From Rickettsiales bacterium (lineage in GTDB: Bacteria > Pseudomonadota > Alphaproteobacteria > Rickettsiales > SXRF01), in the NCBI GenBank assembly GCA_005792635.1, contig SXRF01000023.1, forward strand, positions 1 to 35,577: a DNA stretch of 35,577 nucleotides, read 5' to 3'. Made by a program: the position numbers and the translations under genes. The notes beneath the pieces are model-generated. The model was not told where the DNA came from, searched no databases, and saw only the letters and a list, made by a program, of their open reading frames with translations. Positions 24,903 through 32,739 of this stretch are shown here, in pieces. Numbering within the stretch: the first letter of the stretch is position 1; each line of letters opens with the position of its first letter.

Positions 24903-25373
24903 CTAGATAGTAAGCATCATCTGCACATCAATTATCACCAGTAACTCACCAGAAAGCTTATAAATCCCCGTTGTTACATCTTTCCACGCGCCGCCAAGGT
25001 TGGTCGGCGATTTTTCAATAGCGTATTCAGGCACAGTCATCACCTCGCTGATGCTATCCACCATCAGGCTAAACAGCTCACCCTTATGCTCCACAACCAC
25101 AAACATGCTTTTTTCGCCATCCTCGCGCTCTGGCAAACGCAAGCGGCGGCGCAGATTTATCACCGTGACAATGCGCCCGCGCAGGTTGAGCGAACCAGCA
25201 ATTTCAGGCGCGGCAAGAGGTATTGGTGTCACTTTTTGCTGGCGCAGAACATCGCGCACATTTTTCACAGGAATGCCAAACAACTGCTTGTCCACCCGCA
25301 TGGTAACAAACATATTCTCCGCCGTGTCATGCGCTGGTGAAACACTAGCCGCGATATGAGGTGAAGCACTCAT
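24903..25373 (-). CDS. cheW: Chemotaxis coupling protein CheW
   Basis: A 156-residue CheW-domain protein: MRVDKQLFGIPVKNVRDVLR, then AAPEIAGSLNLRGRIVTVINLRRRL and the NLRGR receptor/kinase contact motif. It links chemoreceptors to CheA in the array. The N-terminus has about 25 extra polar residues (MSASPHIAASVSPAHDTAEN). The start overlaps the cheA stop as TAATG. A long inverted repeat follows immediately downstream. Confidence 0.95.
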   Translation of the reverse strand: MSASPHIAASVSPAHDTAENMFVTMRVDKQLFGIPVKNVRDVLRQQKVTPIPLAAPEIAGSLNLRGRIVTVINLRRRLRLPEREDGEKSMFVVVEHKGELFSLMVDSISEVMTVPEYAIEKSPTNLGGAWKDVTTGIYKLSGELLVIIDVQMMLTI

Positions 25374-28117
25374 TAGATTGCCTCCTTATGCGAAACTAGC
25401 CAGTGGGCGACGGAATCGAGCAGCCCCAGCCTGTCGGTTTTGGTGATACAATCATTCATACCCACCGATTTGCTGCGCTCTATCACCTCGTTACTCAGCG
25501 AAGCGGTATAGGCGATAATCGGCGTTCCATTTATTTTAGGAGTTTTGCGGCAAGCAGAGGCAAACTGAAACCCGTCCATCACTGGCATTTCAATATCAGT
25601 CACAATCGCGTCAAATTTCAGATTATCATTGGTCAGCATGTTAAAAGCAATTTCGCCGTTTTCAGCCGTCGTAACTTTATAACCAACGGCGGAAAGCATC
25701 GGCACAGTCAGGTTGCGGAAAAACGGGCTGTCCTCCACCAGTAATATGGTTTTATTTGCGCCATGATTTTTCCCCGATGCACTAACATTTGCCACCGCAT
25801 CATCAACCAAATCTTTCAGCAAATAACCAATATCCACCACATCGGTGGTTTTACCCGCCAGTACCATACTGCCCAGATAGCCATGTTCCTTGGCTTCTTT
25901 CGTGGTTAGTTTTATGTCAAACGGTGCTTTGATAATGTCAATAATTTCGCTAACCACCAAACCAATAACTTTTTTGTCATAGCCAAAAACAATAACATCC
26001 ACCATACCGCTATTAGGCAGTGATAGCTCGTTATCCAGCGTGATGAGGCGCATTAAATCGCCGCGATATTGCACCACAGGTTTATCGCCCGCCACCTCAA
26101 TATCTTTTACATCAATTTCCTCTAGCCGTGAAACCAACTCCAGCGGCACAGCCTTCGGCGAAGCATTACTGCCCAGCGAGAAGCACAGGAAGCTCACCGA
26201 TTTTTCTTCTTCCACCATAACTGCGTTCATATTCTCGGCGCGAGAGGAAACATCCGCGCTGCTGATCGTGCGGGCGATTCCGTTCGGGTCAAGAATCATA
26301 ATCACGCTGCCATCGCCAAGGATGGTATTGCCCGAATATAGCGAGATGGATTTTAATATGTCAGAAACAGGCTTCACCACGATTTCCTCGGTGTCAAAAA
26401 CCCTATCCACCAATATCCCGAAATCATAATTACCAACGCGGCACACCACGACAAAAATTTCTTTTTTCATTAGTTCTGCGTGATCACAGTCAAAACCAAG
26501 AAGCTCCGACATAACCGCCAGCGGCAGCAGCTTATCACGCAGGCGCATAACCAGCGCGTTATTGATGGTTTCCACCTTAACATCCGCCTCAGGCGCAGCG
26601 CGAACCAGCTCCACCACATTTATTTGCGGGATGGCGAATTTCTGCCCATGCGTTTCCACAATCAACACCGACACGATGGCGAGCGTCAGCGGAATTTTCA
26701 CCGCAACTTTTGAACCCTTGCCCCAAGTGGAATCCAGATCCAGCGCACCACCGATTTTTTGAATATTGGTTTTCACCACATCCATGCCCACACCGCGCCC
26801 AGAAACGCTGGTGACGGCTTCGGCGGTGGAAAAACCAGCGGCAAAAATAAACTGCGCGATTTGTTTTTCGCTCATTGCCTCTAGCGATGCTTCGGTCGCC
26901 AAACCATTCGCCAGAGCCTTTTGCTTCACACGCTCAATATTTATCCCGCGCCCATCATCAACAATTTCAATGATGATATGCCCGCCCTCGTGATAGGCGG
27001 AAAGTGTCACCGTTCCCACTTCAGGCTTGCCAGCGGCAAGGCGGTCAGCGGGTTTTTCCAAGCCATGATCACAAGAATTTCGCACCATGTGCGTCAGTGG
27101 GTCTTTAATAACCTCCAGAAGCTGGCGGTCTAATTCCGTTTCCGCGCCGTTCATTTTTAGCTCAATTTTTTTGCCCAATTCCAACGACAAATCGCGGATT
27201 AGGCGCGGGAATTTCGCCCACGCATTGCCAATCGGCTGCATCCGCGTTTTCATCACGCCTTCTTGTAATTCCGAAGTGATATGACTCAATTGTTGCAGCG
27301 GTGTCAGCAATTCTTTGTCGTCTTTAGAGCGCACAATCTGCATAAGCTGGTTGCGCGTTAGCACCAGTTCGCTCACCATCTGCATGAGGTTTTCAAGAAC
27401 ATCAATATTCACGCGGATGGATTGATTGGCAGAGTCCTCTGTTTTTTTATCTTCTGATTTAGCCGCTGGCTCTTTGGCTTTAGCCGCAGGCTGCGGAGCT
27501 GGTTGCGAAGCTGGCTCTGGAGCTGCCTCTATAGCAGCGGCGGCTGGTGCTTGCTCGGCGGCTTTTTTAGCCGCCTCCTCTGCCGCCATTTTCGCCAAGG
27601 CCTCAACCATGAATGGGTCGTCATCACCCTTGAAATGCGAGAATTGATTTTCAGCGGGCGCAGCTTCTGGTGCAGGAGTTTCAACCATTTCTTCACTAAC
27701 ACCCGCACTAGCACCAGCACTGGCACTGGCACTAACTCCACCACTATCGGCAAATTGGTTCAGCCGCCCGATTAATTCGCTATCGTCGCCGTCCTGTTCC
27801 TGCCCGTTAGCACTCAAATAATCCAGTAATTCTTTAATATTATCCAGAGATTCCAAAATCAGCGTAACCGCCTGCGGCGTTGCTTCCATTTTTTTATCGC
27901 GTATTTTGCCGAGGACATTTTCGGAAGCATGCGCCACATGCTCAAGGCGCGGCAGCCCTAGGAAGCCGCAAGTCCCTTTGATAGTGTGCATAATGCGGAA
28001 AATATTGCCAAGAATTCCCTCGTCCTGCGGGTTATGTTCCAGCTTCACCAATTCGGTGTCAAGCATGGCAAGGCTCTCGCCCGTCTCGGTTATAAACTCA
28101 ACAATTAAATCATCCAT
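25373..28117 (-). CDS. cheA: Hybrid chemotaxis kinase CheA with C-terminal receiver
   Basis: A 914-residue multidomain kinase. Order: Hpt domain (1-105, phosphorylated His44 in IMHTIKGTCGFLG); a long Ala/Pro/Glu linker with a Ser-Ala repeat (about 125-230) where no P2 domain is recognisable; dimerisation domain (about 233-300); ATPase with N-box HMVRNSCDHGLE (343-354), DDGRGI (387-392) and GRGVGMDVVK; a CheW-like domain (about 478-620); a second CheW-like stretch (about 636-775); and a receiver (788-914) with Asp841 in IVTDIEMPVMDG. It phosphorylates CheY and CheB; the receiver may act as a phosphate sink or internal regulator. cheW overlaps its stop and chpT lies 29 bp upstream. Confidence 0.96.
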   Translation of the reverse strand: MDDLIVEFITETGESLAMLDTELVKLEHNPQDEGILGNIFRIMHTIKGTCGFLGLPRLEHVAHASENVLGKIRDKKMEATPQAVTLILESLDNIKELLDYLSANGQEQDGDDSELIGRLNQFADSGGVSASASAGASAGVSEEMVETPAPEAAPAENQFSHFKGDDDPFMVEALAKMAAEEAAKKAAEQAPAAAAIEAAPEPASQPAPQPAAKAKEPAAKSEDKKTEDSANQSIRVNIDVLENLMQMVSELVLTRNQLMQIVRSKDDKELLTPLQQLSHITSELQEGVMKTRMQPIGNAWAKFPRLIRDLSLELGKKIELKMNGAETELDRQLLEVIKDPLTHMVRNSCDHGLEKPADRLAAGKPEVGTVTLSAYHEGGHIIIEIVDDGRGINIERVKQKALANGLATEASLEAMSEKQIAQFIFAAGFSTAEAVTSVSGRGVGMDVVKTNIQKIGGALDLDSTWGKGSKVAVKIPLTLAIVSVLIVETHGQKFAIPQINVVELVRAAPEADVKVETINNALVMRLRDKLLPLAVMSELLGFDCDHAELMKKEIFVVVCRVGNYDFGILVDRVFDTEEIVVKPVSDILKSISLYSGNTILGDGSVIMILDPNGIARTISSADVSSRAENMNAVMVEEEKSVSFLCFSLGSNASPKAVPLELVSRLEEIDVKDIEVAGDKPVVQYRGDLMRLITLDNELSLPNSGMVDVIVFGYDKKVIGLVVSEIIDIIKAPFDIKLTTKEAKEHGYLGSMVLAGKTTDVVDIGYLLKDLVDDAVANVSASGKNHGANKTILLVEDSPFFRNLTVPMLSAVGYKVTTAENGEIAFNMLTNDNLKFDAIVTDIEMPVMDGFQFASACRKTPKINGTPIIAYTASLSNEVIERSKSVGMNDCITKTDRLGLLDSVAHWLVSHKEAI

Positions 28118-28146
28118 AACTACGCCTACATGTTATAATTTGTGGA

Positions 28147-28800
28147 TTACTGGTCGCCTGCTGGCTGCACTACCTGCAACAATAACTCATCTTCGGCAAT
28201 GCGCCACTGAATTTTTGCACGAAGATCATCCGCATATTGCTTTGTTAGATAAAGCTGAACATTTTTCGTATTTATTTCGCTAGCGGAACTATCACCAGAA
28301 AGTATTTTTTCACCTTCTGCTTCCCATTTCAAATTTGTACCCTTGGCAGAAATTTTAATGATTTTCTGCGCGAGAGCATCAGTTTCCAAACGCACAGAAA
28401 TCGTGCCGCCGCGAATTAACGCCGCCGATGCGATTATCAGCAAATTATAAATCAACCGCGCCATTTTGATGCTGATGGAAACTGCCGCCGCGTCAGTGTG
28501 TGTTTCTGGCCAATCCAGCGTTATTTTGCTGCCAACGAAATAATCCGTAGCGATTTTCTGCCTTTCGGCAAGATTTGCCTCTCCATGATTTTTTACATTG
28601 CCATACGCCATACGATAAAATTGCAGGCGGGTTACGGCGGAAAACGCACTGCTAACAATCAAATCAACCGCTTGGTTTTGCAAATCAAAACCTTCCTCGC
28701 TTAAAAACTCCGCGCCGTTATTCACCGCACCAATCGGCCCTGTTAGATCGTGACATAGGCGAGTACAAAGTAATTCCGCCATTTGTGTGTTCTCGCTCAT
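28147..28800 (-). CDS. chpT: Histidine phosphotransferase ChpT-like
   Basis: A 217-residue protein. The N-terminal helix carries ELLCTRLCHDLTGPIGAVNNGAEFL (His16 the likely phosphoacceptor), the hallmark of ChpT, a pseudo-histidine-kinase phosphotransferase. The second half resembles a degraded GHKL domain without the ATP-binding G-boxes. In Caulobacter ChpT passes phosphate from CckA to CtrA and CpdR. Here it is the first gene of the chemotaxis run, 29 bp before cheA. Whether it serves the cell-cycle relay, CheA's receiver, or both cannot be read from sequence. An AAAGAAAG site precedes the ATG. Confidence 0.88.
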   Translation of the reverse strand: MSENTQMAELLCTRLCHDLTGPIGAVNNGAEFLSEEGFDLQNQAVDLIVSSAFSAVTRLQFYRMAYGNVKNHGEANLAERQKIATDYFVGSKITLDWPETHTDAAAVSISIKMARLIYNLLIIASAALIRGGTISVRLETDALAQKIIKISAKGTNLKWEAEGEKILSGDSSASEINTKNVQLYLTKQYADDLRAKIQWRIAEDELLLQVVQPAGDQ

Positions 28801-28916
28801 GAGTGGCTTTCTTTCATGTTTGTTGTTGGCAAGTTTTTACGCATACCAATATACTATCACCCATAATTATGAAAAAAGTGTAAATGCCGACAATTTTATT
28901 TACTTACATAACCAAT

Positions 28917-29023
28917 TATACCCAAAGCAGTTCAAGATGTGGCTAGGCAGCCTAGGCGAAGTGTACGCTTTTGTACACGAGACGACGGCTAACAACGCCG
29001 CAGCTTGAAATGGGAAGGGTATA
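28917..29023. repeat. Cloverleaf-like palindromic element A
   Basis: Outer arms TATACCCAAAGCAGTTCAAG and CTTGAAATGGGAAGGGTATA pair at TATACCC/GGGTATA and TTCAAG/CTTGAA. Inside are three short inverted repeats in a row: CTAGGC-A-GCCTAG, GTGTAC-GCTTTT-GTACAC and CGGC-TAACAAC-GCCG. Together they can fold into a four-way, cloverleaf-like structure. It lies between divergent chpT and the lipoprotein gene. The rest of the 344 bp gap contains no credible gene. Confidence 0.65.
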
Positions 29024-29081
29024 TTACAAAGTAGTAACATTTTATCCATCTATTGGTAGTTGCCAATCGTGTAATATTGTG

Positions 29082-29104
29082 GAATATATGTGTGTCATAT
29101 ATTC
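29082..29104. promoter_or_regulatory. Perfect hairpin in the leader of the surface lipoprotein gene
   Basis: GAATATATG-TGTGT-CATATATTC is a perfect 9 bp stem with a 5-base loop, ending 40 bp before the ATG at 29145. It may be an operator or an mRNA leader hairpin; its function is not shown by the sequence. Confidence 0.5.
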
Positions 29105-29144
29105 TGTTTCTACCCACAACCTATTTTTATTATAAGGATTATTT

Positions 29145-29654
29145 ATGAAAACCTCAAAAATTCTTGCCTTGCTAGTGGTTACATCTTTTATTTCCGCTTG
29201 CGCTCAACCGAACGGTCGCCCGAATAGCGGCGTTATGCAGGGTGGTGGCTTAAATAAACAAGATGTTGGGACAGTTGCTGGCGCAATTGGCGGCGGAGTT
29301 ATCGGTCATAATATTGGCAGTGGAAAAGGGCAAGTTGTAGCAACCATCGCTGGAACTTTGCTTGGTGCGGCAATCGGTAATAACATCGGCGCATCTCTTG
29401 ATGCTGCGGATATGGCTGCTTATAACGAAACTTCACAACGCGCACTAGAAACCGCTCCTGCTGGCAGGGCTCTGCCATGGAAAAACCCACAAAGTGGAAA
29501 TTATGGCACAGTTACGCCTTCTAACTACTACCAAACCGCTGATGGTCGCTATTGCCGCGAATATAACCAAACCATCGTAATTGGTGGTAAATCGCAAAAT
29601 GGTCATGGCACAGCTTGCCGCGAGCCAGATGGTTCTTGGCAGATTGTTCAATAG
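29145..29654 (+). CDS. 17 kDa-surface-antigen-like glycine-zipper lipoprotein
   Basis: A 169-residue lipoprotein. The signal MKTSKILALLVVTSFISAC ends in lipobox ISAC, so Cys19 would be acylated. Residues about 41-86 form a glycine-zipper, two-hairpin region (VGTVAGAIGGGVIGHNIGSG and IAGTLLGAAIGNNIG), as in the rickettsial 17 kDa antigen family. A C-terminal domain follows with YQTADGRYCREYNQTIVIGG and ACREPDGSWQIVQ, the family's conserved end. It is expected at the outer membrane. Its role is probably envelope integrity. AAGGAT precedes the ATG. A palindromic element begins at its stop codon. Confidence 0.92.
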   Translation: MKTSKILALLVVTSFISACAQPNGRPNSGVMQGGGLNKQDVGTVAGAIGGGVIGHNIGSGKGQVVATIAGTLLGAAIGNNIGASLDAADMAAYNETSQRALETAPAGRALPWKNPQSGNYGTVTPSNYYQTADGRYCREYNQTIVIGGKSQNGHGTACREPDGSWQIVQ

Positions 29655-29794
29655 ACTTCCTCATAAACTCATTTTAACTTCAAATCTGCTTGCAATGAAC
29701 CTTCCTCGCTCATGTCAGTTATGTAGAATAACCTCATTTCGCTCGGCTTTCATTGCTTCGCGCTTTTTTGTTAAAATGAGTTTCTAAAGAAGCC
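29654..29794. repeat. Long palindromic element B between the lipoprotein gene and fabI
   Basis: Outer arms begin at the last base of the lipoprotein stop codon: GACTTCCTCATAAACTCATT (29654-29678 in full) against the arm ending GAGTTTCTAAAGAAGCC (29770-29794), with CTCATTTTAAC fully matched. Inner arms GCAATGAA (29692-29699) and TTCATTGC (29749-29756) pair, and GTTAT-GTAGA-ATAAC forms a central hairpin within CTCATGT...CGCTCGG. The whole can fold as one long interrupted stem and may end transcription. No gene lies in it. Confidence 0.65.
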
Positions 29795-29836
29795 TAATAA
29801 TCCAACAACTAAAACTAAATAGAGCAAAAGGCTATA

Positions 29837-30676
29837 ATGACAGAAACTACAGAACAACAGCCAAAAGTGCCACAAGGAACTCTTATGGCGGGTAAGCGTG
29901 GGCTTATTATGGGGCTTGCCAACGATAAATCAATCGCATGGGGCGTTGCACAATATCTGCACGCGCAAGGCGCGGAGCTAGCTTTCAACTATCAGGGTGA
30001 GGCGTTGGAAAAGCGTGTGCGACCACTGGCGGAGAGCTTGGGTTCAAAGCTTATCTTACCATGCGATGTTACGGATATGGCGAGCATTGATGCTTTGTTT
30101 GCTGAGATTGAAAAATCTTGGGGTCAGATAGATTTTATCGTTCACGCCATTGCTTTCTCCGACAAAAACGAGCTGAAGGGCAAATATGTTGATACCTCAT
30201 TGGAAAATTTCCAAATGACGATGAATATTTCCTGCTATTCCTTCACTGCCGTTGCTAAACGCGCTAGCTTGCTTATGAAAAATGGCGGTAGCATGGTGAC
30301 GCTTACTTACTATGGTGCGGAGCGCGTTGTCCCACATTATAATGTTATGGGCGTTGCCAAAGCTGCTCTGGAAGCTAGTGTTCGCTATTTGGCGATGGAT
30401 TTGGGCGAAAATAATATTCGCGTCAACGCCATCTCCGCAGGACCGATAAAAACCCTTGCTGCTTCGGGCATCGGTGATTTCCGCTATATATTGAAATGGA
30501 ACGAATATAACTCTCCTCTTCGTCGCAACACCACTATTGAAGATGTTGGTGGCTCGGCTGTTTATTTACTTTCCGAGCTAGGACAAGGGACAACTGGCGA
30601 GGTTTTACATGTTGATTCTGGCTATCATGTGGTTGGTATGAAATGTGTTGATGCGCCTGATATTAGTACCGTTTAG
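29837..30676 (+). CDS. fabI: Enoyl-[acyl-carrier-protein] reductase FabI
   Basis: A 279-residue short-chain-dehydrogenase-fold enzyme. The NADH site is GLIMGLANDKSIAWG. The active site has Tyr158 in TYYGAE and Tyr168/Lys175 in HYNVMGVAK (the Y-x6-K pair). SAGPIKTLAASGIGDF is the flexible substrate loop typical of FabI. It carries out the last reduction in each fatty-acid elongation cycle and is the usual triclosan target. AAAGG lies 5 bp before the ATG. It is flanked by palindromic element B upstream and fliL 40 bp downstream. Confidence 0.97.
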   Translation: MTETTEQQPKVPQGTLMAGKRGLIMGLANDKSIAWGVAQYLHAQGAELAFNYQGEALEKRVRPLAESLGSKLILPCDVTDMASIDALFAEIEKSWGQIDFIVHAIAFSDKNELKGKYVDTSLENFQMTMNISCYSFTAVAKRASLLMKNGGSMVTLTYYGAERVVPHYNVMGVAKAALEASVRYLAMDLGENNIRVNAISAGPIKTLAASGIGDFRYILKWNEYNSPLRRNTTIEDVGGSAVYLLSELGQGTTGEVLHVDSGYHVVGMKCVDAPDISTV

Positions 30677-30715
30677 GCAGCATAATATTTAATCATCAAA
30701 AAACGAGAGTGGTTT

Positions 30716-31288
30716 ATGGCAAAAAAAGAAAAAGCGGCAACTGAAGAAGAAGACAAAAAAGCTACTGGTGATGCTGGGGCTGGCGCAGAAGGCGCGGAAG
30801 GTGCTGAGGGCGTTGCACCGAAAAAATCGAAGAAAAAATTGATTATAATTGCCGCCGCCGCCGTTTTGTTGATTGGTGGCGGAGTTGGCGCATTTCTTAT
30901 GACCTCCAAGGGCGGTGAAGAACACGCCGAAGGCGGCAAGGAAGCTGTTGAGCTTGATGAACATGGAAACCCAATAGTAAATGCCGCAGTATATTACACT
31001 CTGCCAGAGTTTTTGGTTAATCTAAACGGTTCGGGAAAATCTTCAGTTTTCCTAAAAACCACCGTGGTTTTGGAAGTAACCAAACAAACTGATGTCCCTG
31101 CTATTGAGTCGTCTTTGCCGCGCTTAGTGGACGGCATTAACACTTACCTGCGCGAACTGCGCCCGAGCGATGTTGCTGGTTCAGCGGGAATTCAAAGGCT
31201 GCGTGAGGAAATTTTGCTGCGCGTAAATAAAGCGATTGCACCAAAACAAATTAATGATGTGCTGTTTAAGGAAATCGTCGTTCAATAG
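30716..31288 (+). CDS. fliL: Flagellar basal-body-associated protein FliL
   Basis: A 190-residue single-pass membrane protein. The cytoplasmic N-terminus is highly charged (Lys/Glu) with a Gly-Ala-Glu repeat (GDAGAGAEGAEGAEG). A transmembrane helix at about 42-62 (LIIIAAAAVLLIGGGVGAFL) is followed by the periplasmic FliL domain with YYTLPEFLVNLNGSGKSSVF, RLVDGINTYLRELRPSDVAG and INDVLFKEIVVQ. FliL surrounds the motor and supports stator function. It is separated here from fliM and other flagellar genes, the only flagellar gene in the window. Palindromic element C begins in its stop codon. Confidence 0.93.
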   Translation: MAKKEKAATEEEDKKATGDAGAGAEGAEGAEGVAPKKSKKKLIIIAAAAVLLIGGGVGAFLMTSKGGEEHAEGGKEAVELDEHGNPIVNAAVYYTLPEFLVNLNGSGKSSVFLKTTVVLEVTKQTDVPAIESSLPRLVDGINTYLRELRPSDVAGSAGIQRLREEILLRVNKAIAPKQINDVLFKEIVVQ

Positions 31289-31453
31289 GTTCAGTTCATA
31301 AATTCTACTATAGCTTGCTGCAAATGGCAGTTTCCTGCGCGTACCAAAGCTCATGTACTTAGTGTACACTGCGCTACGGTTCTCGGAAACCACCATATTG
31401 GCTTCGCCGCCCTTCGGGTCGCTTGCGCCATAGCGAATTTATGAACTGAACCT
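31287..31453. repeat. Long palindromic element C after fliL
   Basis: The outer arms AGGTTCAGTTCATAAATT and AATTTATGAACTGAACCT are perfectly complementary; the left one starts inside the fliL stop codon. Inside, GTTTCC (31330-31335) pairs with GGAAAC (31385-31390), and TGTAC-TTAGT-GTACA forms the central hairpin in GCTCATGTACTTAG. The centre resembles that of element B (GCTCATGT...). The element fills most of the 203 bp between fliL and lptG. Confidence 0.7.
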
Positions 31454-31491
31454 AAGCTTTTACCACTCAAAAATGACAAAAATTATTCTGT

Positions 31492-32601
31492 ATGAGACTT
31501 CCGTGGACATTATCGCGCTATATTGGTAAGCATTTTTTGCTGGCGATTTTGCTTGCTCTTGTCTGCCTTCTCGCCATTACTTTGCTAATTGATATTGTGG
31601 AAATGATCCGCCGCGCTTCGGGGCGCGGTGGTGTTCCTTTTCAAATAATTTTATCTCTATCGCTGCTTAAACTTCCCAGTTTTGCTGAAAAATTGATGGC
31701 TTATGCGGTGCTTATCGGCAGCATGGTGGCTCTTACCCGCCTCACCCGCACACAAGAGCTTATAATAGCGCGGGCATCTGGAGTTTCCGTGTGGCAGTTT
31801 TTATCGCCAGCAATGGCGGTGGTATTCGCACTTGGCGTGTTTATGACCACTATTTTCAACCCATTCTCTTCGGCTCTTATGATGCGAAATGAGCAGTTGG
31901 AAGGAAAATATATCGCAGGAAACACTAGCTTGCTTGCCGTTTCGTCATCTGGTTTATGGTTGCGCCAGATGGAGGATGACAAAAACAATAATATCAGCGA
32001 GCATATAATTCATTCCGCCAAATTGCTGCAAAATGATATGTCATTTGCGAAGGTAATGATTTTTTCTTTTGATAATGATAAAAAATTTGTGGAACGCTTG
32101 GATGCCGACCATGCAGTGTTAGGTGCAGGAGTTTTGCATTTAAGCAGTGTGGTACGCTCTGTGCCTGCCAAGCCTACGGAGAATTTGGCGGAGTATAGCC
32201 TGCCTACCACGCTGACTATGGAGCATATCCAAGATAGTTTTGCCTCACCAGAAACTATGTCATTTTGGCATTTGCCGAGCTTCATAAACATGCTGGAAGA
32301 GGCTGGCTTTTCCGCGCTAAAACACAAGCTATATTGGCATAGCTTGCTCGCCAGTCCGTTTCTTCTTGTCGGCACGGTGTTGATCTCTGCGGTATTTTCC
32401 CTGCGTTCACCACGCCGTGGGAAAATCGGTGTTTTGGTAGTATCAGGCGTTGTCGTCGGGTTTTTATTGCATTTCTGCACAGATATTATCTTTGCTTTCG
32501 GCGCAAGCGGTACGATACCTGTCATCCTTGCGGCATGGACACCAGCAGCAATAGTAATCATGATTGGCGTCGCGCTGCTTCTGCATTTAGAAGATGGCTA
32601 A
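31492..32601 (+). CDS. lptG: LptF/LptG-family LPS export permease, probably LptG
   Basis: A 369-residue inner-membrane protein. N-terminal helices include HFLLAILLALVCLLAITLLI and PSFAEKLMAYAVLIGSMVAL, then the hallmark LTRTQELIIARASGVSVWQF coupling region. A periplasmic beta-jellyroll-like domain spans about 125-260. Three C-terminal helices end the protein (SLLASPFLLVGTVLISAVFSL, IGVLVVSGVVVGFLLHF and AAWTPAAIVIMIGVALLL). With LptF and LptB it extracts lipopolysaccharide from the inner membrane. Details of the N-terminus favour LptG over LptF. Its usual partner lptF is not adjacent. No strong Shine-Dalgarno precedes the ATG. Confidence 0.88.
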   Translation: MRLPWTLSRYIGKHFLLAILLALVCLLAITLLIDIVEMIRRASGRGGVPFQIILSLSLLKLPSFAEKLMAYAVLIGSMVALTRLTRTQELIIARASGVSVWQFLSPAMAVVFALGVFMTTIFNPFSSALMMRNEQLEGKYIAGNTSLLAVSSSGLWLRQMEDDKNNNISEHIIHSAKLLQNDMSFAKVMIFSFDNDKKFVERLDADHAVLGAGVLHLSSVVRSVPAKPTENLAEYSLPTTLTMEHIQDSFASPETMSFWHLPSFINMLEEAGFSALKHKLYWHSLLASPFLLVGTVLISAVFSLRSPRRGKIGVLVVSGVVVGFLLHFCTDIIFAFGASGTIPVILAAWTPAAIVIMIGVALLLHLEDG

Positions 32602-32681
32602 GAACCAGCTCATCATCTTCTCTCTAGCTTGCGCGATGAGCCATAGCTCACCTAACAATCTCAAAAACACTTGCATTTTAG

Positions 32682-32711
32682 AAAATATATTATAGATTTT
32701 TAATATATTTT
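32682..32711. promoter_or_regulatory. Perfect AT-rich inverted repeat upstream of the 32740 gene
   Basis: AAAATATATTA-TAGATTTT-TAATATATTTT is an 11 bp perfect stem with an 8-base loop, 28 bp before the ATG. It may be an operator overlapping the promoter or a weak terminator of lptG. It resembles in type the AT-rich hairpin at 14867-14894. Confidence 0.5.
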
Positions 32712-32739
32712 ACAATAATACTTAAAAAACGGCAGTGGT

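Noticed and set aside
27670-27750. Tandem repeat array in cheA (GCCAGTGC-like units)
   Set aside because: It encodes a low-complexity Ser/Ala linker in an intact frame; ordinary linker expansion rather than a CRISPR or other array.
28787-29008. 73-residue plus-strand ORF starting inside chpT
   Set aside because: It has no ribosome-binding site and most of it runs through the cloverleaf-like palindrome; base pattern is explained by the repeat.
32594-32644. Possible terminator hairpin after lptG (GCTCATC...GATGAGC, with ATGGCT/AGCCAT)
   Set aside because: The stem is short, the loop is about 20 bases and there is no U-tract.
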